This document shows, one piece after another, positions 52,252 to 64,000 of a stretch of 64,000 bases of DNA; the first letter of the stretch is position 1, and every line of letters starts with the position of its first letter. The notes below the pieces were generated by a model that was not told the DNA's origin, did not search any database, and saw only the letters and a program-made list of their open reading frames with translations. The stretch is from an uncultured Bacteroidota bacterium (GTDB lineage Bacteria; Bacteroidota; Bacteroidia; Flavobacteriales; Flavobacteriaceae), in assembly GCA_902613595.1 (NCBI GenBank), contig CACMHY010000001.1:186001-250000 (forward strand). The letters run 5' to 3'. The position numbers and the translations under genes were made by a program.

Positions 52252-53334
52252 ATGATTCGAAAACAAAATATTTTAACTCTTATAGTATTCTATTTGTTTA
52301 TAGGTTGTGCTGATAAAAATACTGCCCTAGATAATGGACTATATGCAGAATTAGATACAAACAAAGGTCATATAATTTTGAAATTAGCCATTGAAGAAGC
52401 TCCTATTACTGTTGCCAATTTTGTGTCTCTAAGTGAGGGTGATAATCCCAGAGTTAGTGAAGAATTTAAATCGAAAATGTTCTATAACGGATTAAAATTT
52501 CATAGGGTAATCAATGATTTTATGATACAAGGAGGAGATCCATTAGGAAATGGAACGGGAGGACCAGGCTATAAATTTGATGACGAGTTTAGTGAGTTGA
52601 CTCACAAAGGTCCAGGAATTCTGTCTATGGCAAATAGTGGACCAGGTACAAATGGAAGCCAATTTTTTATTACACATAAAGCAACTCCTTGGTTGGATGG
52701 CAGGCACACTGTTTTTGGAGAAGTTGTAGAGGGTCAAAAGATTGTTGATAGTATTGAACAAAATGACGTAATTAAAAGCATAAAAATAATTAGAAATGGA
52801 TATGAAGCGAAAAATTTTGATGCACCAAAAATTTTCGGAAATTATTTTGTAGAAAAGGAATTAGTAGCAAAAGAAAATGAAGAAAAAAAATCTAATGCCA
52901 CAAATAAAAATTATTTAAAATTTACTTCACTTAAAAAACAAGCGAAACAAACAAAATCAGGTTTAAAATATCTCATTACCTATAGAGGCAATGGAAGATC
53001 TGTTAAAATTACAAATAAAGCAAGATTAAACTACTCAGTATATTTCAAAGATGGATCTCTATTAGAAACAAGTATTGAAGAAGTAGCAAATTTCAATGGG
53101 GTCTTTAGCATGCAAAGAAAGAATTCTGGGAGATACGAACCTATATTAGCAAGTGTGGGGCAAAATGATCCTATGATTGAAGGCTTTAAGGAAGGTGTGC
53201 GATTACTAGAAGAAGGTGATAAAGCGACACTATTTTTACCTTACCAAATAGCTTATGGTGAAAATGGTGTACAGGGTATTCCACCAATGTCTGATTTAAT
53301 TTTTGAAGTTGAGATTAAATCTTTAGAAGATTAG
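52252..53334 (+). CDS. Double prolyl isomerase: cyclophilin plus FKBP
   Basis: Exported lipoprotein (leader ending FIGC) of 360 residues joining two unrelated prolyl isomerase domains. The cyclophilin part (about 25-180) has [55 protein letters not shown] and [27 protein letters not shown]. The FKBP part (about 240-360) has [39 protein letters not shown], and [51 protein letters not shown]. Both sites look functional. It follows gldI by 17 bases. Confidence 0.92.
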   Translation: MIRKQNILTLIVFYLFIGCADKNTALDNGLYAELDTNKGHIILKLAIEEAPITVANFVSLSEGDNPRVSEEFKSKMFYNGLKFHRVINDFMIQGGDPLGNGTGGPGYKFDDEFSELTHKGPGILSMANSGPGTNGSQFFITHKATPWLDGRHTVFGEVVEGQKIVDSIEQNDVIKSIKIIRNGYEAKNFDAPKIFGNYFVEKELVAKENEEKKSNATNKNYLKFTSLKKQAKQTKSGLKYLITYRGNGRSVKITNKARLNYSVYFKDGSLLETSIEEVANFNGVFSMQRKNSGRYEPILASVGQNDPMIEGFKEGVRLLEEGDKATLFLPYQIAYGENGVQGIPPMSDLIFEVEIKSLED

Positions 53335-53339
53335 TTTTT

Positions 53340-54431
53340 TTGGAATTGGGTTTAAAGAATTTGAAGTCAAAAAAAATTCATTTAACTCTTCTTTGTTTAA
53401 TTCCTATTCAACTCTTTGTATTAAATTTTTTTAAAGATAACCCGGTATGGGTAGAAAAATATTACAGTGCTTATTTGTATCCTCTTATTTACAAAACGCA
53501 TTACTTTTTTTTCGAAAATTTTTCTTACCCAATAGGAGATTTGTTATACAGTATTGGTATAATATTTATTCCAATATTATTTTTAAACTTATTTAGAAAA
53601 AAATTGTCGATAGGTTTAATTTTTATAAATATTACCTCATTTTTTTCATTAGTCTTTTTAACTTTCAACCTTAACTGGGGATTAAATTATTATCGTTTAC
53701 CTCTTAGTAAAAAAATGAATTTAGATATAGAGTATAAAAAAAATGAATTAATAAATACATTCAATTATCTTATCCAATCAACAAATTTGTTGCACATAAA
53801 GCTAACAAAAGATAGAAATAAAATAGTAAAAGTTTCACATGAATCAGATCAAATTATAGAGATGATTTGTAAAGAGTTTCATTTCTTTCAAAAATTTGAG
53901 CAAAAAGTTTTTTTAAAAAAATCTCTATGGAGCAACTTATTAAATTATATGGGTTTTGCCGGCTACCTGAATCCTTTTACACTAGAATCAAATATCAATC
54001 TGAATATTCCAAAGCTAAATTTTATTGTTACAGCTGCCCATGAGATGGCACACCAAGTAGGATTTGCATCTGAAAGTGAGGCGAATTTTATTGCTTTTAT
54101 TACTTGTTTTAAAAATTCTGATCCCCACATTCGATATGCTGGACTAACATTTGCACTAAACTATTGTTATTCAAACCTATTAAAAATCGACCCCGTAAAA
54201 GCAAAAAAATATATGAAACTGTTAAACCCTGGGATAATAGAGAATTATAAGGAAATATCAATGTTTTGGAATCAATATAAGAATCCATTTGAACCAGTAA
54301 TAAAAAAAAGTTACGATTCATATTTAAAAGCAAATGGCCAATCAATGGGAATCGAGAGCTATGACGCAATGGTGGGATTAGTTATAGGGTATGTTAAAAA
54401 TAATAATCTGATTGAATACAAATTTGATTAA
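53340..54431 (+). CDS. DUF3810 membrane protein with HExxH motif
   Basis: 363-residue protein with TTG start. Three membrane helices in the first 110 residues are followed by a soluble domain with VTAAHEMAHQVGFASESEANFIAFI (about 230-254), an H-E-x-x-H zinc motif followed by a glutamate-bearing helix, so it is probably a membrane metallopeptidase. FAGYLNPFTLESNINLNIPKLNFI precedes it. DUF3810 genes are widespread in Bacteroidota. Target unknown. Five bases separate it from the prolyl isomerase gene. Confidence 0.85.
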   Translation: MELGLKNLKSKKIHLTLLCLIPIQLFVLNFFKDNPVWVEKYYSAYLYPLIYKTHYFFFENFSYPIGDLLYSIGIIFIPILFLNLFRKKLSIGLIFINITSFFSLVFLTFNLNWGLNYYRLPLSKKMNLDIEYKKNELINTFNYLIQSTNLLHIKLTKDRNKIVKVSHESDQIIEMICKEFHFFQKFEQKVFLKKSLWSNLLNYMGFAGYLNPFTLESNINLNIPKLNFIVTAAHEMAHQVGFASESEANFIAFITCFKNSDPHIRYAGLTFALNYCYSNLLKIDPVKAKKYMKLLNPGIIENYKEISMFWNQYKNPFEPVIKKSYDSYLKANGQSMGIESYDAMVGLVIGYVKNNNLIEYKFD

Positions 54432-54460
54432 TTTAAGGTGTGGAACTTTAAAATATTTTA

Positions 54461-55273
54461 GTGAAAGTTATAAAAAGTCCTAAAAATTTAGAACTAAAAA
54501 AAATGCTTCTTCTCTATAAAAAACCAAGAGAAAGAAAAAAACAGGGCTTATTTATTATTGAAGGTGAAAGAGAGATTATTAACGGATTAAAATCTAAATA
54601 TATACTTGAAAGAATTTTTTTAGAGGAAGGTATTGTCTTTAAAAATGTTAATATAAAAAGTGCAATCAATAATACACCAACTTCAGTTGTAGAAAAAAAA
54701 ACTTTTAAAAGAATAAGTATTAGATCAGGTGGAGAAAAAATCATAGCTATAGCAAGAAGTAAATCACATCAATTAAAAACTCTTAAGCTCTCTAGAAAAT
54801 CTTTAATAGTTGTTTTAGAAGAACCTGAAAAACCAGGAAACATAGGGGCATTGTACCGAACTGCAGCTGCAGCTAAAATTGATGCAATTATAATTTCTAA
54901 TCCAAAAACCGATTTCTACAACCCAAACAGCATACGTTCCAGCCTTGGAGATATATTTAAAATACCAACTGCAATTGAATCTAATGAAAATGTTGTATCA
55001 TTTTTAAAAAAAAGGGAGTTCAACATCTATACTACATTTATTAAAGTAGATTCAGTAAGATATGATAAATTCGATTATCAATTGCCATGTGCATTAGTAA
55101 TTGGATCAGAAAGTGAAGGCTTAAGCAATTTTTGGTCAAAAGTGGCTAATGAAAATTTGGTTATCCCAATGGCAAAAACATCCAATTCTTTAAATTTATC
55201 AGTTTCTGCGGGCATATTAATATATGAAGCTGTTCGAAAAAACAACAAACTTGATAAGAACACAATTGTTTAG
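54461..55273 (+). CDS. SpoU/TrmH-family RNA 2'-O-methyltransferase
   Basis: Methylates ribose of a tRNA or rRNA nucleotide using SAM. GTG start at 54461. The N-terminal substrate-binding domain (1-105) has KPRERKKQGLFIIEGEREI, and the trefoil-knot domain has LIVVLEEPEKPGNIGALYRTAAAAKIDAIIISNPKTDFYNPNSIRSSLGDIFKIP (about 114-168), CALVIGSESEGLS (about 210) and IPMAKTSNSLNLSVSAGILIYEAVR (about 234-258). All three SPOUT motifs are intact. Which nucleotide it modifies cannot be told from sequence. Confidence 0.92.
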   Translation: MKVIKSPKNLELKKMLLLYKKPRERKKQGLFIIEGEREIINGLKSKYILERIFLEEGIVFKNVNIKSAINNTPTSVVEKKTFKRISIRSGGEKIIAIARSKSHQLKTLKLSRKSLIVVLEEPEKPGNIGALYRTAAAAKIDAIIISNPKTDFYNPNSIRSSLGDIFKIPTAIESNENVVSFLKKREFNIYTTFIKVDSVRYDKFDYQLPCALVIGSESEGLSNFWSKVANENLVIPMAKTSNSLNLSVSAGILIYEAVRKNNKLDKNTIV

Positions 55274-55288
55274 TATCTTTCATATTAT

Positions 55289-57490
55289 ATGATTATAGAT
55301 TCAAAAGTAGAAAATAAAAAAATTGCTAATCAATATAAAGAGCTATTAAGAATTAGCTACCAAACTTTAGGTGATTCAGACAAGAAAATGATTAGGCTCG
55401 CATTTGACATGGCCGTAGAAGCTCACGGCGAACAAAGGAGAAAATCTGGTGAGGCTTATATTTTTCATCCCATTAGTGTTGCTAAAATAGTTGCTGAACA
55501 AATTGGCCTAGATGCTACCTCCATTTGTGCAGCATTATTACACGATGTAGCTGAGGACACAAAGTTAACTCTTAAAGATATTGAGCAATTACTAGGTGAG
55601 AATGTGGCTAAGATAGTTCACGGCTTAACAAAAATTTCAAATCTTAAAAAAGATAAAAATATATCTCTGCAAGCAGAGAATTTTAGAAAAATGTTACTAA
55701 CACTTAATGACGATGTTAGAGTTATAATTATTAAAATTGCCGACCGCTTGCATAACATGCAAACTATGGATGCTATGCCTGAATATAAACAAATAAAAAT
55801 AGCTTCAGAAACACTTTACATCTATGCTCCACTGGCTCATCGAATAGGGCTTTATAACGTTAAGAATGAATTAGAGGACCTGAGCTTAAAATATACTGAG
55901 CCAGAGAGATATCAGTCAATTAAAGAAAAAGTTGAAGAAACAAAAGAATTGCAAGACGAGTATATTAAATCCTTTACAAGGTTTTTAGGTAAGGAATTAA
56001 GAAAAGAAAGCCTCAAATTTGAAATAAAAGGGAGGAGTAAATCAATCTATTCAATTCACAGGAAGATGCTGACTCAAAACATTTCTTTTGAAAAAGTTTA
56101 TGACAAATTTGCCATAAGAATTATTTACAAATCAAATCAGAGTGACGAAAAGTTTTTAGCATGGAAAATTTATTCCATTATTACAGACAACTTCACCCCT
56201 AATCCTACTAGACTAAGAGATTGGATTTCGGCTCCAAAATCTACTGGCTACGAGGCCCTACATATTACTGTAATGGGACCCTCAAATAAATGGGTTGAAA
56301 TTCAAATAAGATCTGAGAGAATGAATGAAATTGCGGAAAAAGGATATGCTGCTCATTACAAATACAAACAAGGAAATCAAAAAGATATTGGTATAGAAAA
56401 CTGGCTAAATAGACTTCGAGAGGTTTTAGAAAATAATACAGGTAACGCTGTTGACTTTGTCCAAGATTTTAAGCTAAATCTTTATGCTGACGAAATTTTT
56501 GTATTTACTCCAAAAGGAGAGTTAAAGTCATTACCACAAGGTTCCACAGCATTAGATTTTGCCTTTTTTATTCATTCTGAGATTGGAAAAAAAACACGTG
56601 GTATTAGGGTGAATAATAGACTGGTTCCACTGAGTAAAATATTAAAGAGTGGCGATCAGATAGAAGTAATTACATCTGAAAATATCAAACCCACAATTAA
56701 TTGGTTAGATTTTGTTGTAACATCACGTGCGAGGTCAATTATTAAGTCCTCCATAAATGAAGAGAAAAAAATTAGGGCAATTGAAGGAAAGGAAATCCTT
56801 AGAAGAAAACTCAAATCACTAAAATTAAATCAAAGTGAAAAAACTATAAGCCAAATGTTAGAATATTTTAAATTTAAAAATGTTCAAGACCTTCACTACA
56901 GGGTAGCAATTGGTTCAGTTGACAATAAAGAGCTAAAAGAATTTGCAAAATCATACCAAAATAAATTATTAAATTTTTTTAAGAGGAGAGTAAAAAAGAA
57001 AGAAGATCCATCTGAAAAAGAAAATCAAAAATATAGTGAAAGATTCGATCAAATTATTTTCGGGAAACAAAAAGAAAAGCTCACCCATAGTATTGCCAAT
57101 TGTTGTAGTCCAATTCCTGGCGACCCTATTTTTGGATTTGTTACTTCAAATGAAGGAATAAAAGTACACCACAAGGAATGTCCAAATGCTTTAAGCTTAC
57201 AATCCAATTTTGCATATAGAGTAATATCTTCAAAATGGGTTGATTCAAGTTCTCAAGAATACAACGCTACATTAAAATTATCTGGAATTGACAGAAAAGG
57301 TATTGTTAACGAGGTTACAAAACTTATTTCTAATAATATGAGTGTTGATATTAGTAAAATAAATTTCGATAGTGAAGATTCCTATTTTACAGGAGTAATT
57401 CATGTAAGTGTTCCTAATAAAAACGTTTTAACAAAATTAGTTCAAAATTTATCCAAGGTTAATGGTATTGATGAAATTATTAGAGAATAA
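55289..57490 (+). CDS. Bifunctional (p)ppGpp synthetase/hydrolase
   Basis: Makes and degrades the stringent-response alarmone. HD hydrolase domain (about 45-195): [37 protein letters not shown] and [14 protein letters not shown]. Synthetase domain (about 240-390): [48 protein letters not shown] domain [30 protein letters not shown] (about 408-437), zinc-finger-type [16 protein letters not shown] with HHKECPN, and a C-terminal ACT. All hydrolase residues are present, so it is Rel/SpoT type, not RelA. Confidence 0.95.
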   Translation: MIIDSKVENKKIANQYKELLRISYQTLGDSDKKMIRLAFDMAVEAHGEQRRKSGEAYIFHPISVAKIVAEQIGLDATSICAALLHDVAEDTKLTLKDIEQLLGENVAKIVHGLTKISNLKKDKNISLQAENFRKMLLTLNDDVRVIIIKIADRLHNMQTMDAMPEYKQIKIASETLYIYAPLAHRIGLYNVKNELEDLSLKYTEPERYQSIKEKVEETKELQDEYIKSFTRFLGKELRKESLKFEIKGRSKSIYSIHRKMLTQNISFEKVYDKFAIRIIYKSNQSDEKFLAWKIYSIITDNFTPNPTRLRDWISAPKSTGYEALHITVMGPSNKWVEIQIRSERMNEIAEKGYAAHYKYKQGNQKDIGIENWLNRLREVLENNTGNAVDFVQDFKLNLYADEIFVFTPKGELKSLPQGSTALDFAFFIHSEIGKKTRGIRVNNRLVPLSKILKSGDQIEVITSENIKPTINWLDFVVTSRARSIIKSSINEEKKIRAIEGKEILRRKLKSLKLNQSEKTISQMLEYFKFKNVQDLHYRVAIGSVDNKELKEFAKSYQNKLLNFFKRRVKKKEDPSEKENQKYSERFDQIIFGKQKEKLTHSIANCCSPIPGDPIFGFVTSNEGIKVHHKECPNALSLQSNFAYRVISSKWVDSSSQEYNATLKLSGIDRKGIVNEVTKLISNNMSVDISKINFDSEDSYFTGVIHVSVPNKNVLTKLVQNLSKVNGIDEIIRE

Positions 57491-57501
57491 ACCTTTATAA
57501 C

Positions 57502-57509
57502 TATCTTTG
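57502..57509 (+). promoter_or_regulatory. Possible -7 element before the Fur-family gene
   Basis: TATCTTTG matches TAnnTTTG and ends 5 bases before the ATG, so a transcript from it would be almost leaderless. It lies in the 23-base gap after rel/spoT. No -33 TTTG. Confidence 0.3.
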
Positions 57510-57513
57510 CAGT

Positions 57514-60831
<3,318 letters not shown>

Positions 60832-60877
60832 TTTAGTCTTAAAACTTCTAAAAATCTACAATAAAAATAAGTGAAAA

Positions 60878-62062
60878 ATGAATTCGTTAAAAGAAGATTT
60901 TTTGAAATTTCAAGCGAAAACGAATCCCTATCCACTTTCTCTAGAGATTAAAAAAGCAAAAGGGTCTTATATTACAACAACTGATGGAAAAAAATATTTA
61001 GATTTCGTAGCCGGTGTATCAGCATGCAGTTTAGGGCATCTCCATCCCAAAGTAACAAGATCAATAAAAAATCAAATAAAAAAGTACATGCACGTTATGG
61101 TTTACGGTGAATTCGTTCAAGCTCCAGCTGTTAACTTGTGTAAAGAACTCTTAGAGCTTCTTCCAAAAAACCAAGAAACTGTTTATCTGACAAATTCAGG
61201 AACCGAAGCAATTGAGGGAGCTTTAAAATTAGCCAAAAAAGCTACTGGAAGAATCGAATTAATAGGTGCTTACAATAGTTATCATGGTAGTACCCACGGG
61301 TCCCTAAGTTTGTTAGGCTCAGAAAATCAAAAGAAAGGTTATGGCCCATTATTGCCCGAAACAAAGTTTATAAAATATAATGATAATAGTGAATTAGAAA
61401 AAATTACAAAAAAAACTGCTGCTGTTTTACTCGAAACTATTCAAGGTGGTGCTGGATTTATTGTACCAGACATTAATTATTTACAAAATGTAAAATCGAA
61501 GTGTGAATCAATGGGTGCATTACTAATATTAGATGAGATTCAGCCAGGTTTCGGAAGAACAGGACGTTTTTTTGGGTTTGAACATTTCAATGTTCAACCT
61601 GATATAGTTGTAATGGGAAAGGGAATGGGTGGTGGATTACCAATAGGAGCTTTTTCGTCTTCGTATAAGTTAATGAAATGTTTCCAAGATAAACCTAAAC
61701 TTGGTCACATTACAACTTTTGGAGGTAATCCAGTAATAGCATCAGCGGCACTTGCTACCCTCAGGGTATTAAGAGATTCAAAGTTAATGAGCCAGATTAA
61801 AACAAAAGAGACTCTTTTTAGAAATGAATTGAAACATCCAGAAATTATTGAATTGACAGGAATGGGTTTGATGTTAGCTGCTATCGTTAAAAATTCAGAG
61901 ATGGTTGACAAAATTATAGAAGCATGTCTTGAAAAGGGTGTCTTATTATTTAGATTACTTTGGAAAAAAAATGCTCTTAGGATATCACCACCATTAACGA
62001 TTAGCGAAAAGGAAATAAAAAAAGGATGCATGATTATTCGTGAAGTATTGAATACTTTGTAA
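60878..62062 (+). CDS. Class III aminotransferase (acetylornithine-type)
   Basis: PLP-dependent aminotransferase of fold type I, 394 residues. KYLDFVAGVSACSLGHLHPKV (about 38-58), VYLTNSGTEAIEGALKLAKKAT (about 102-123), AVLLETIQGGAGFIVP (about 181), LLILDEIQPGFGRTGRFF (about 214-231) and the Schiff-base lysine in PDIVVMGKGMGGGLPIGAF (about 240-258) are all there. The sequence resembles acetylornithine, succinylornithine and 4-aminobutyrate transaminases. The exact substrate cannot be fixed: no arginine genes are near. Confidence 0.9.
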   Translation: MNSLKEDFLKFQAKTNPYPLSLEIKKAKGSYITTTDGKKYLDFVAGVSACSLGHLHPKVTRSIKNQIKKYMHVMVYGEFVQAPAVNLCKELLELLPKNQETVYLTNSGTEAIEGALKLAKKATGRIELIGAYNSYHGSTHGSLSLLGSENQKKGYGPLLPETKFIKYNDNSELEKITKKTAAVLLETIQGGAGFIVPDINYLQNVKSKCESMGALLILDEIQPGFGRTGRFFGFEHFNVQPDIVVMGKGMGGGLPIGAFSSSYKLMKCFQDKPKLGHITTFGGNPVIASAALATLRVLRDSKLMSQIKTKETLFRNELKHPEIIELTGMGLMLAAIVKNSEMVDKIIEACLEKGVLLFRLLWKKNALRISPPLTISEKEIKKGCMIIREVLNTL

Positions 62063-62156
62063 TGTATTCTTGTGTTAATTAATTTGTTAAAAACAATATT
62101 CGTCTAAAATTTTATTCTAACCAGGAGTTTTTAAATTTAAATGTTGTTTTTAACGT

Positions 62157-63521
62157 ATGTATAATTACAATTCAGGGGAAACCAAATCGTGTGTTGAAAA
62201 GTTCAAGCGTATGCTAAAAACTAACATGAACTACTACTTTGACCCCCAAGAATTTGAAGAAATTATTGTTTATTATTTAAGTCACGGAGACAAACAGTTG
62301 GCAAAAAGAGCTCTTAGAATGGGCTTACAACAACACCCAAGTTTTCACGGATTACTTCTTTTACAAAGCGAAATACATATTTTAGATGAAAATTATGAAG
62401 TTGCTATAAAACTTTTGGAGTATATCGAGAAACTAAATCCATTTGATGAAGAAATTTCATTACAAAGGGCTAATATAGCCTCAAAAAAAGGGGATCATAT
62501 TAGCTCAATAAATTACTTACACAAAGCTTTAAAAATTTCAGATGATCCTGATGAAATTTGGAACCTACTGGGAATGGAACATTTGCTGGTTGAAAATTAT
62601 ATTGAAGCATCTTATTTTTTTAAAAACTGTTTGAGTAATAATCCTGACGACTATCCATCTCTTTACAATTTATTATACTGTTATGAGCAACTAAATATGA
62701 CAGAAGCTGCAATTAATTCTCTTAACGAAGTTTTAGAATCAGATCCCTATTGTGAAGTAGCATGGCATCAACTAGGTAAAGTTTACTTAAAATGTGGTAA
62801 AAGCAAGGAAGCATTATCAGCCTTCGAGTTTGCTATAATCAGTGATGATAGGTTCACAGGTGCATATATTGAAAAAGGAAAATTACTCGAATCGCTCGGA
62901 AGATTAAATGAAGCTATTTTGAATTATGAACTAGCCTTAAAAACAACCGAATCAAATGCATTTATTCATAATTCTATTGGAAGATGTCATGAAAATCTTG
63001 GAAATTTTGATGCTGCTGAAACATTTTATTTTGAATCTGTAGAATTAGAGCCTACAAATGAGAGGTGTTGGGAGTCATTAATTATTTTTCTAATCTCACG
63101 TAAGAAATTTGAAAAAGCGAGAGTTAATATTGAGAAGTCTTTGGAAATTAATGACGATTCTATTGAGTTATGGAAAAATAACGCAGAACTTTGCTTAAAG
63201 ATTAGGAAAAAAAATGATGCTTTTAAAGCATGCCAGAAACTCTTAAGTCTAGGATATTATGAATCCGAAATCATCTACAAAATTATTGATTTTTTAATTA
63301 AGAATAGAGACTGGAAAAAAGCTCATTCTATAGCTGAAAATGCTTATTCTTTTTGTCCGGACAACAAAGATTTAGCAATAAGGACTGCAGGTTGTTGCCT
63401 GAATTTGAATAAAATTGATGAAGGGCTATCAATACTTAATCTTCATAAATTAAATAATAAAGAAAAAAAATTATTCTTGTTCTTATTTCCTGGGCTAAAT
63501 AATTTAGTTGCGAAAACATAA
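62157..63521 (+). CDS. TPR-repeat protein
   Basis: Cytoplasmic repeat protein of 454 residues with no signal peptide. From about residue 40 onward it is a continuous array of 34-residue TPR units, for instance PDEIWNLLGMEHLLVENYIEASYFFKNCLSNNPDD and CEVAWHQLGKVYLKCGKSKEALSAFEFAIISDD. The N-terminus MYNYNSGETKSCVEKFKRML fits a flavobacterial family of the same size. It probably acts as a scaffold; partner unknown. Confidence 0.85.
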   Translation: MYNYNSGETKSCVEKFKRMLKTNMNYYFDPQEFEEIIVYYLSHGDKQLAKRALRMGLQQHPSFHGLLLLQSEIHILDENYEVAIKLLEYIEKLNPFDEEISLQRANIASKKGDHISSINYLHKALKISDDPDEIWNLLGMEHLLVENYIEASYFFKNCLSNNPDDYPSLYNLLYCYEQLNMTEAAINSLNEVLESDPYCEVAWHQLGKVYLKCGKSKEALSAFEFAIISDDRFTGAYIEKGKLLESLGRLNEAILNYELALKTTESNAFIHNSIGRCHENLGNFDAAETFYFESVELEPTNERCWESLIIFLISRKKFEKARVNIEKSLEINDDSIELWKNNAELCLKIRKKNDAFKACQKLLSLGYYESEIIYKIIDFLIKNRDWKKAHSIAENAYSFCPDNKDLAIRTAGCCLNLNKIDEGLSILNLHKLNNKEKKLFLFLFPGLNNLVAKT

Positions 63522-63577
63522 ATCAAAAAAAATTGTTTTAATTTAAAATTACTACTTTAATTTCTAAGAAAGTAATA

Positions 63578-64000
63578 ATGCGTTATTTGGTATTGTTTGT
63601 GAAAGGTTTATTGATGGGTGGAGCAGACTTAATTCCTGGTGTCTCTGGCGGCTCTGTAGCACTAATCACAGGTATCTATGAAGAACTACTGAAAACAATA
63701 AATTCAATTAGCTGGAAAACTTTTAGTAAAATAAAGACAAGTGGAATAAAATTTGTGTGGAACAAAATCAATGGTAACTTTTTGATAGCAGTTTTATCAG
63801 GTGTTATAACAAGTATAATTTTATTTTCTTGGGTATTAGAATGGCTTCTAAAAAATGAGACTATTGCGCTTTGGTCCTTTTTTTTTGGAATTTTATTAGC
63901 AAGTTTTATATTACTACTCAAAATTGAAATTCAAAAAAAAACATTTTCATTAATTTCACTTTTAATTGGAATCCTAATCTCATACCAAATATCAAAAATT
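63578..64000 (+). CDS. DUF368 membrane protein (3' end outside window)
   Basis: The first 141 codons of a polytopic membrane protein. MRYLVLFVKGLLMGGADLIPGVSGGSVALITGIYEELLKTI (1-41) is the DUF368 signature with P-G-V-S-G-G, and hydrophobic helices at about 70-95 and 105-125 follow. DUF368 proteins have been linked to undecaprenyl-phosphate or lipid translocation (PopT-type), so recycling of the carrier lipid is a reasonable proposal. The frame is open to the window edge. Confidence 0.88.
   Translation, partial: MRYLVLFVKGLLMGGADLIPGVSGGSVALITGIYEELLKTINSISWKTFSKIKTSGIKFVWNKINGNFLIAVLSGVITSIILFSWVLEWLLKNETIALWSFFFGILLASFILLLKIEIQKKTFSLISLLIGILISYQISKI

Overview
The window is AT-rich bacterial chromosome from a member of the phylum Bacteroidota, most likely a marine flavobacterium. 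The evidence for this is: GldI, a gliding-motility prolyl isomerase; a type II (beta-grasp) glutamine synthetase; the parA-parB-DUF5683-dapB-lepB-WbqC block; the mutL / twin rhomboid / ribH / TPR / recF block; many short lipoprotein leaders of the form MKK...SC; and promoters of the Bacteroidota type (-7 element TAnnTTTG, -33 element TTTG) in place of the sigma-70 consensus. No phage, insertion sequence, CRISPR array or rRNA operon is visible.

Layout. 1-3.2 kb: the end of an ammonium transporter, a PII protein and a secreted amidohydrolase. 3.2-9.1 kb: purU, then a leftward run of a hydrolase, pyrF, prfA, YceI, a b561-like membrane protein and purM. 9.4-11.4 kb: glutamine synthetase facing a Ca/Na antiporter across a bidirectional terminator. 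11.4-13.5 kb: a small accessory patch with an ORF that has no normal start codon, a Bor-type lipoprotein, a serine hydrolase flanked by a 32-bp direct repeat, and tRNA-Arg. 13.6-15.9 kb: lipoproteins, a cupin and a divergent SDR. 16.0-22.1 kb: a leftward sugar-oxidation operon (DUF1080, Gfo/Idh/MocA, GDH subunit 3, GMC oxidoreductase, KDG kinase, KDPG aldolase). 22.2-25.2 kb: an OmpA-family protein and an S10 peptidase. 25.2-28.6 kb: a second leftward sugar cluster (Gfo/Idh/MocA, GalE, TIM-barrel isomerase). 28.7-34.5 kb: an FMN-binding oxidase, DUF3089, a lipoprotein, an acyltransferase, a Nudix gene interrupted by a stop codon, a cyclophilin and OxyR. 34.7-34.9 kb: two tRNA-Pro genes. 35.0-42.2 kb: a PQQ-type dehydrogenase with cytochrome c, an FtsB-like protein, ParAB, DapB, LepB and WbqC. 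42.2-50.6 kb: mostly leftward housekeeping genes (EEP, two rhomboids, mutL, ribH, TPR, ndk) with recF, a lipoprotein and a DUF721 gene rightward between them. 50.7-64 kb: rightward nrnA, gldI, a double prolyl isomerase, DUF3810, an RNA methyltransferase, rel/spoT, fur, purA, OstA, an aminotransferase, a TPR protein and the start of a DUF368 gene.

How the genes fit together. The ammonium transporter, PII and glutamine synthetase form a nitrogen-uptake group. The two sugar clusters look like an oxidation-first route for glycosides or sugar acids. Four of their proteins begin with Tat-like leaders, the GMC subunit carries a cysteine cluster of the type that binds a 3Fe-4S centre, and KdgK and Eda would feed the product into pyruvate and glyceraldehyde-3-phosphate. 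The most distinctive sequence-level observations are the in-frame nonsense codon in the Nudix gene, the overlap of two divergent start codons on one CATG, the ORF without ATG/GTG/TTG before bor, the 32-bp repeat around the serine hydrolase, and a 15-base promoter word shared by two tRNA loci.
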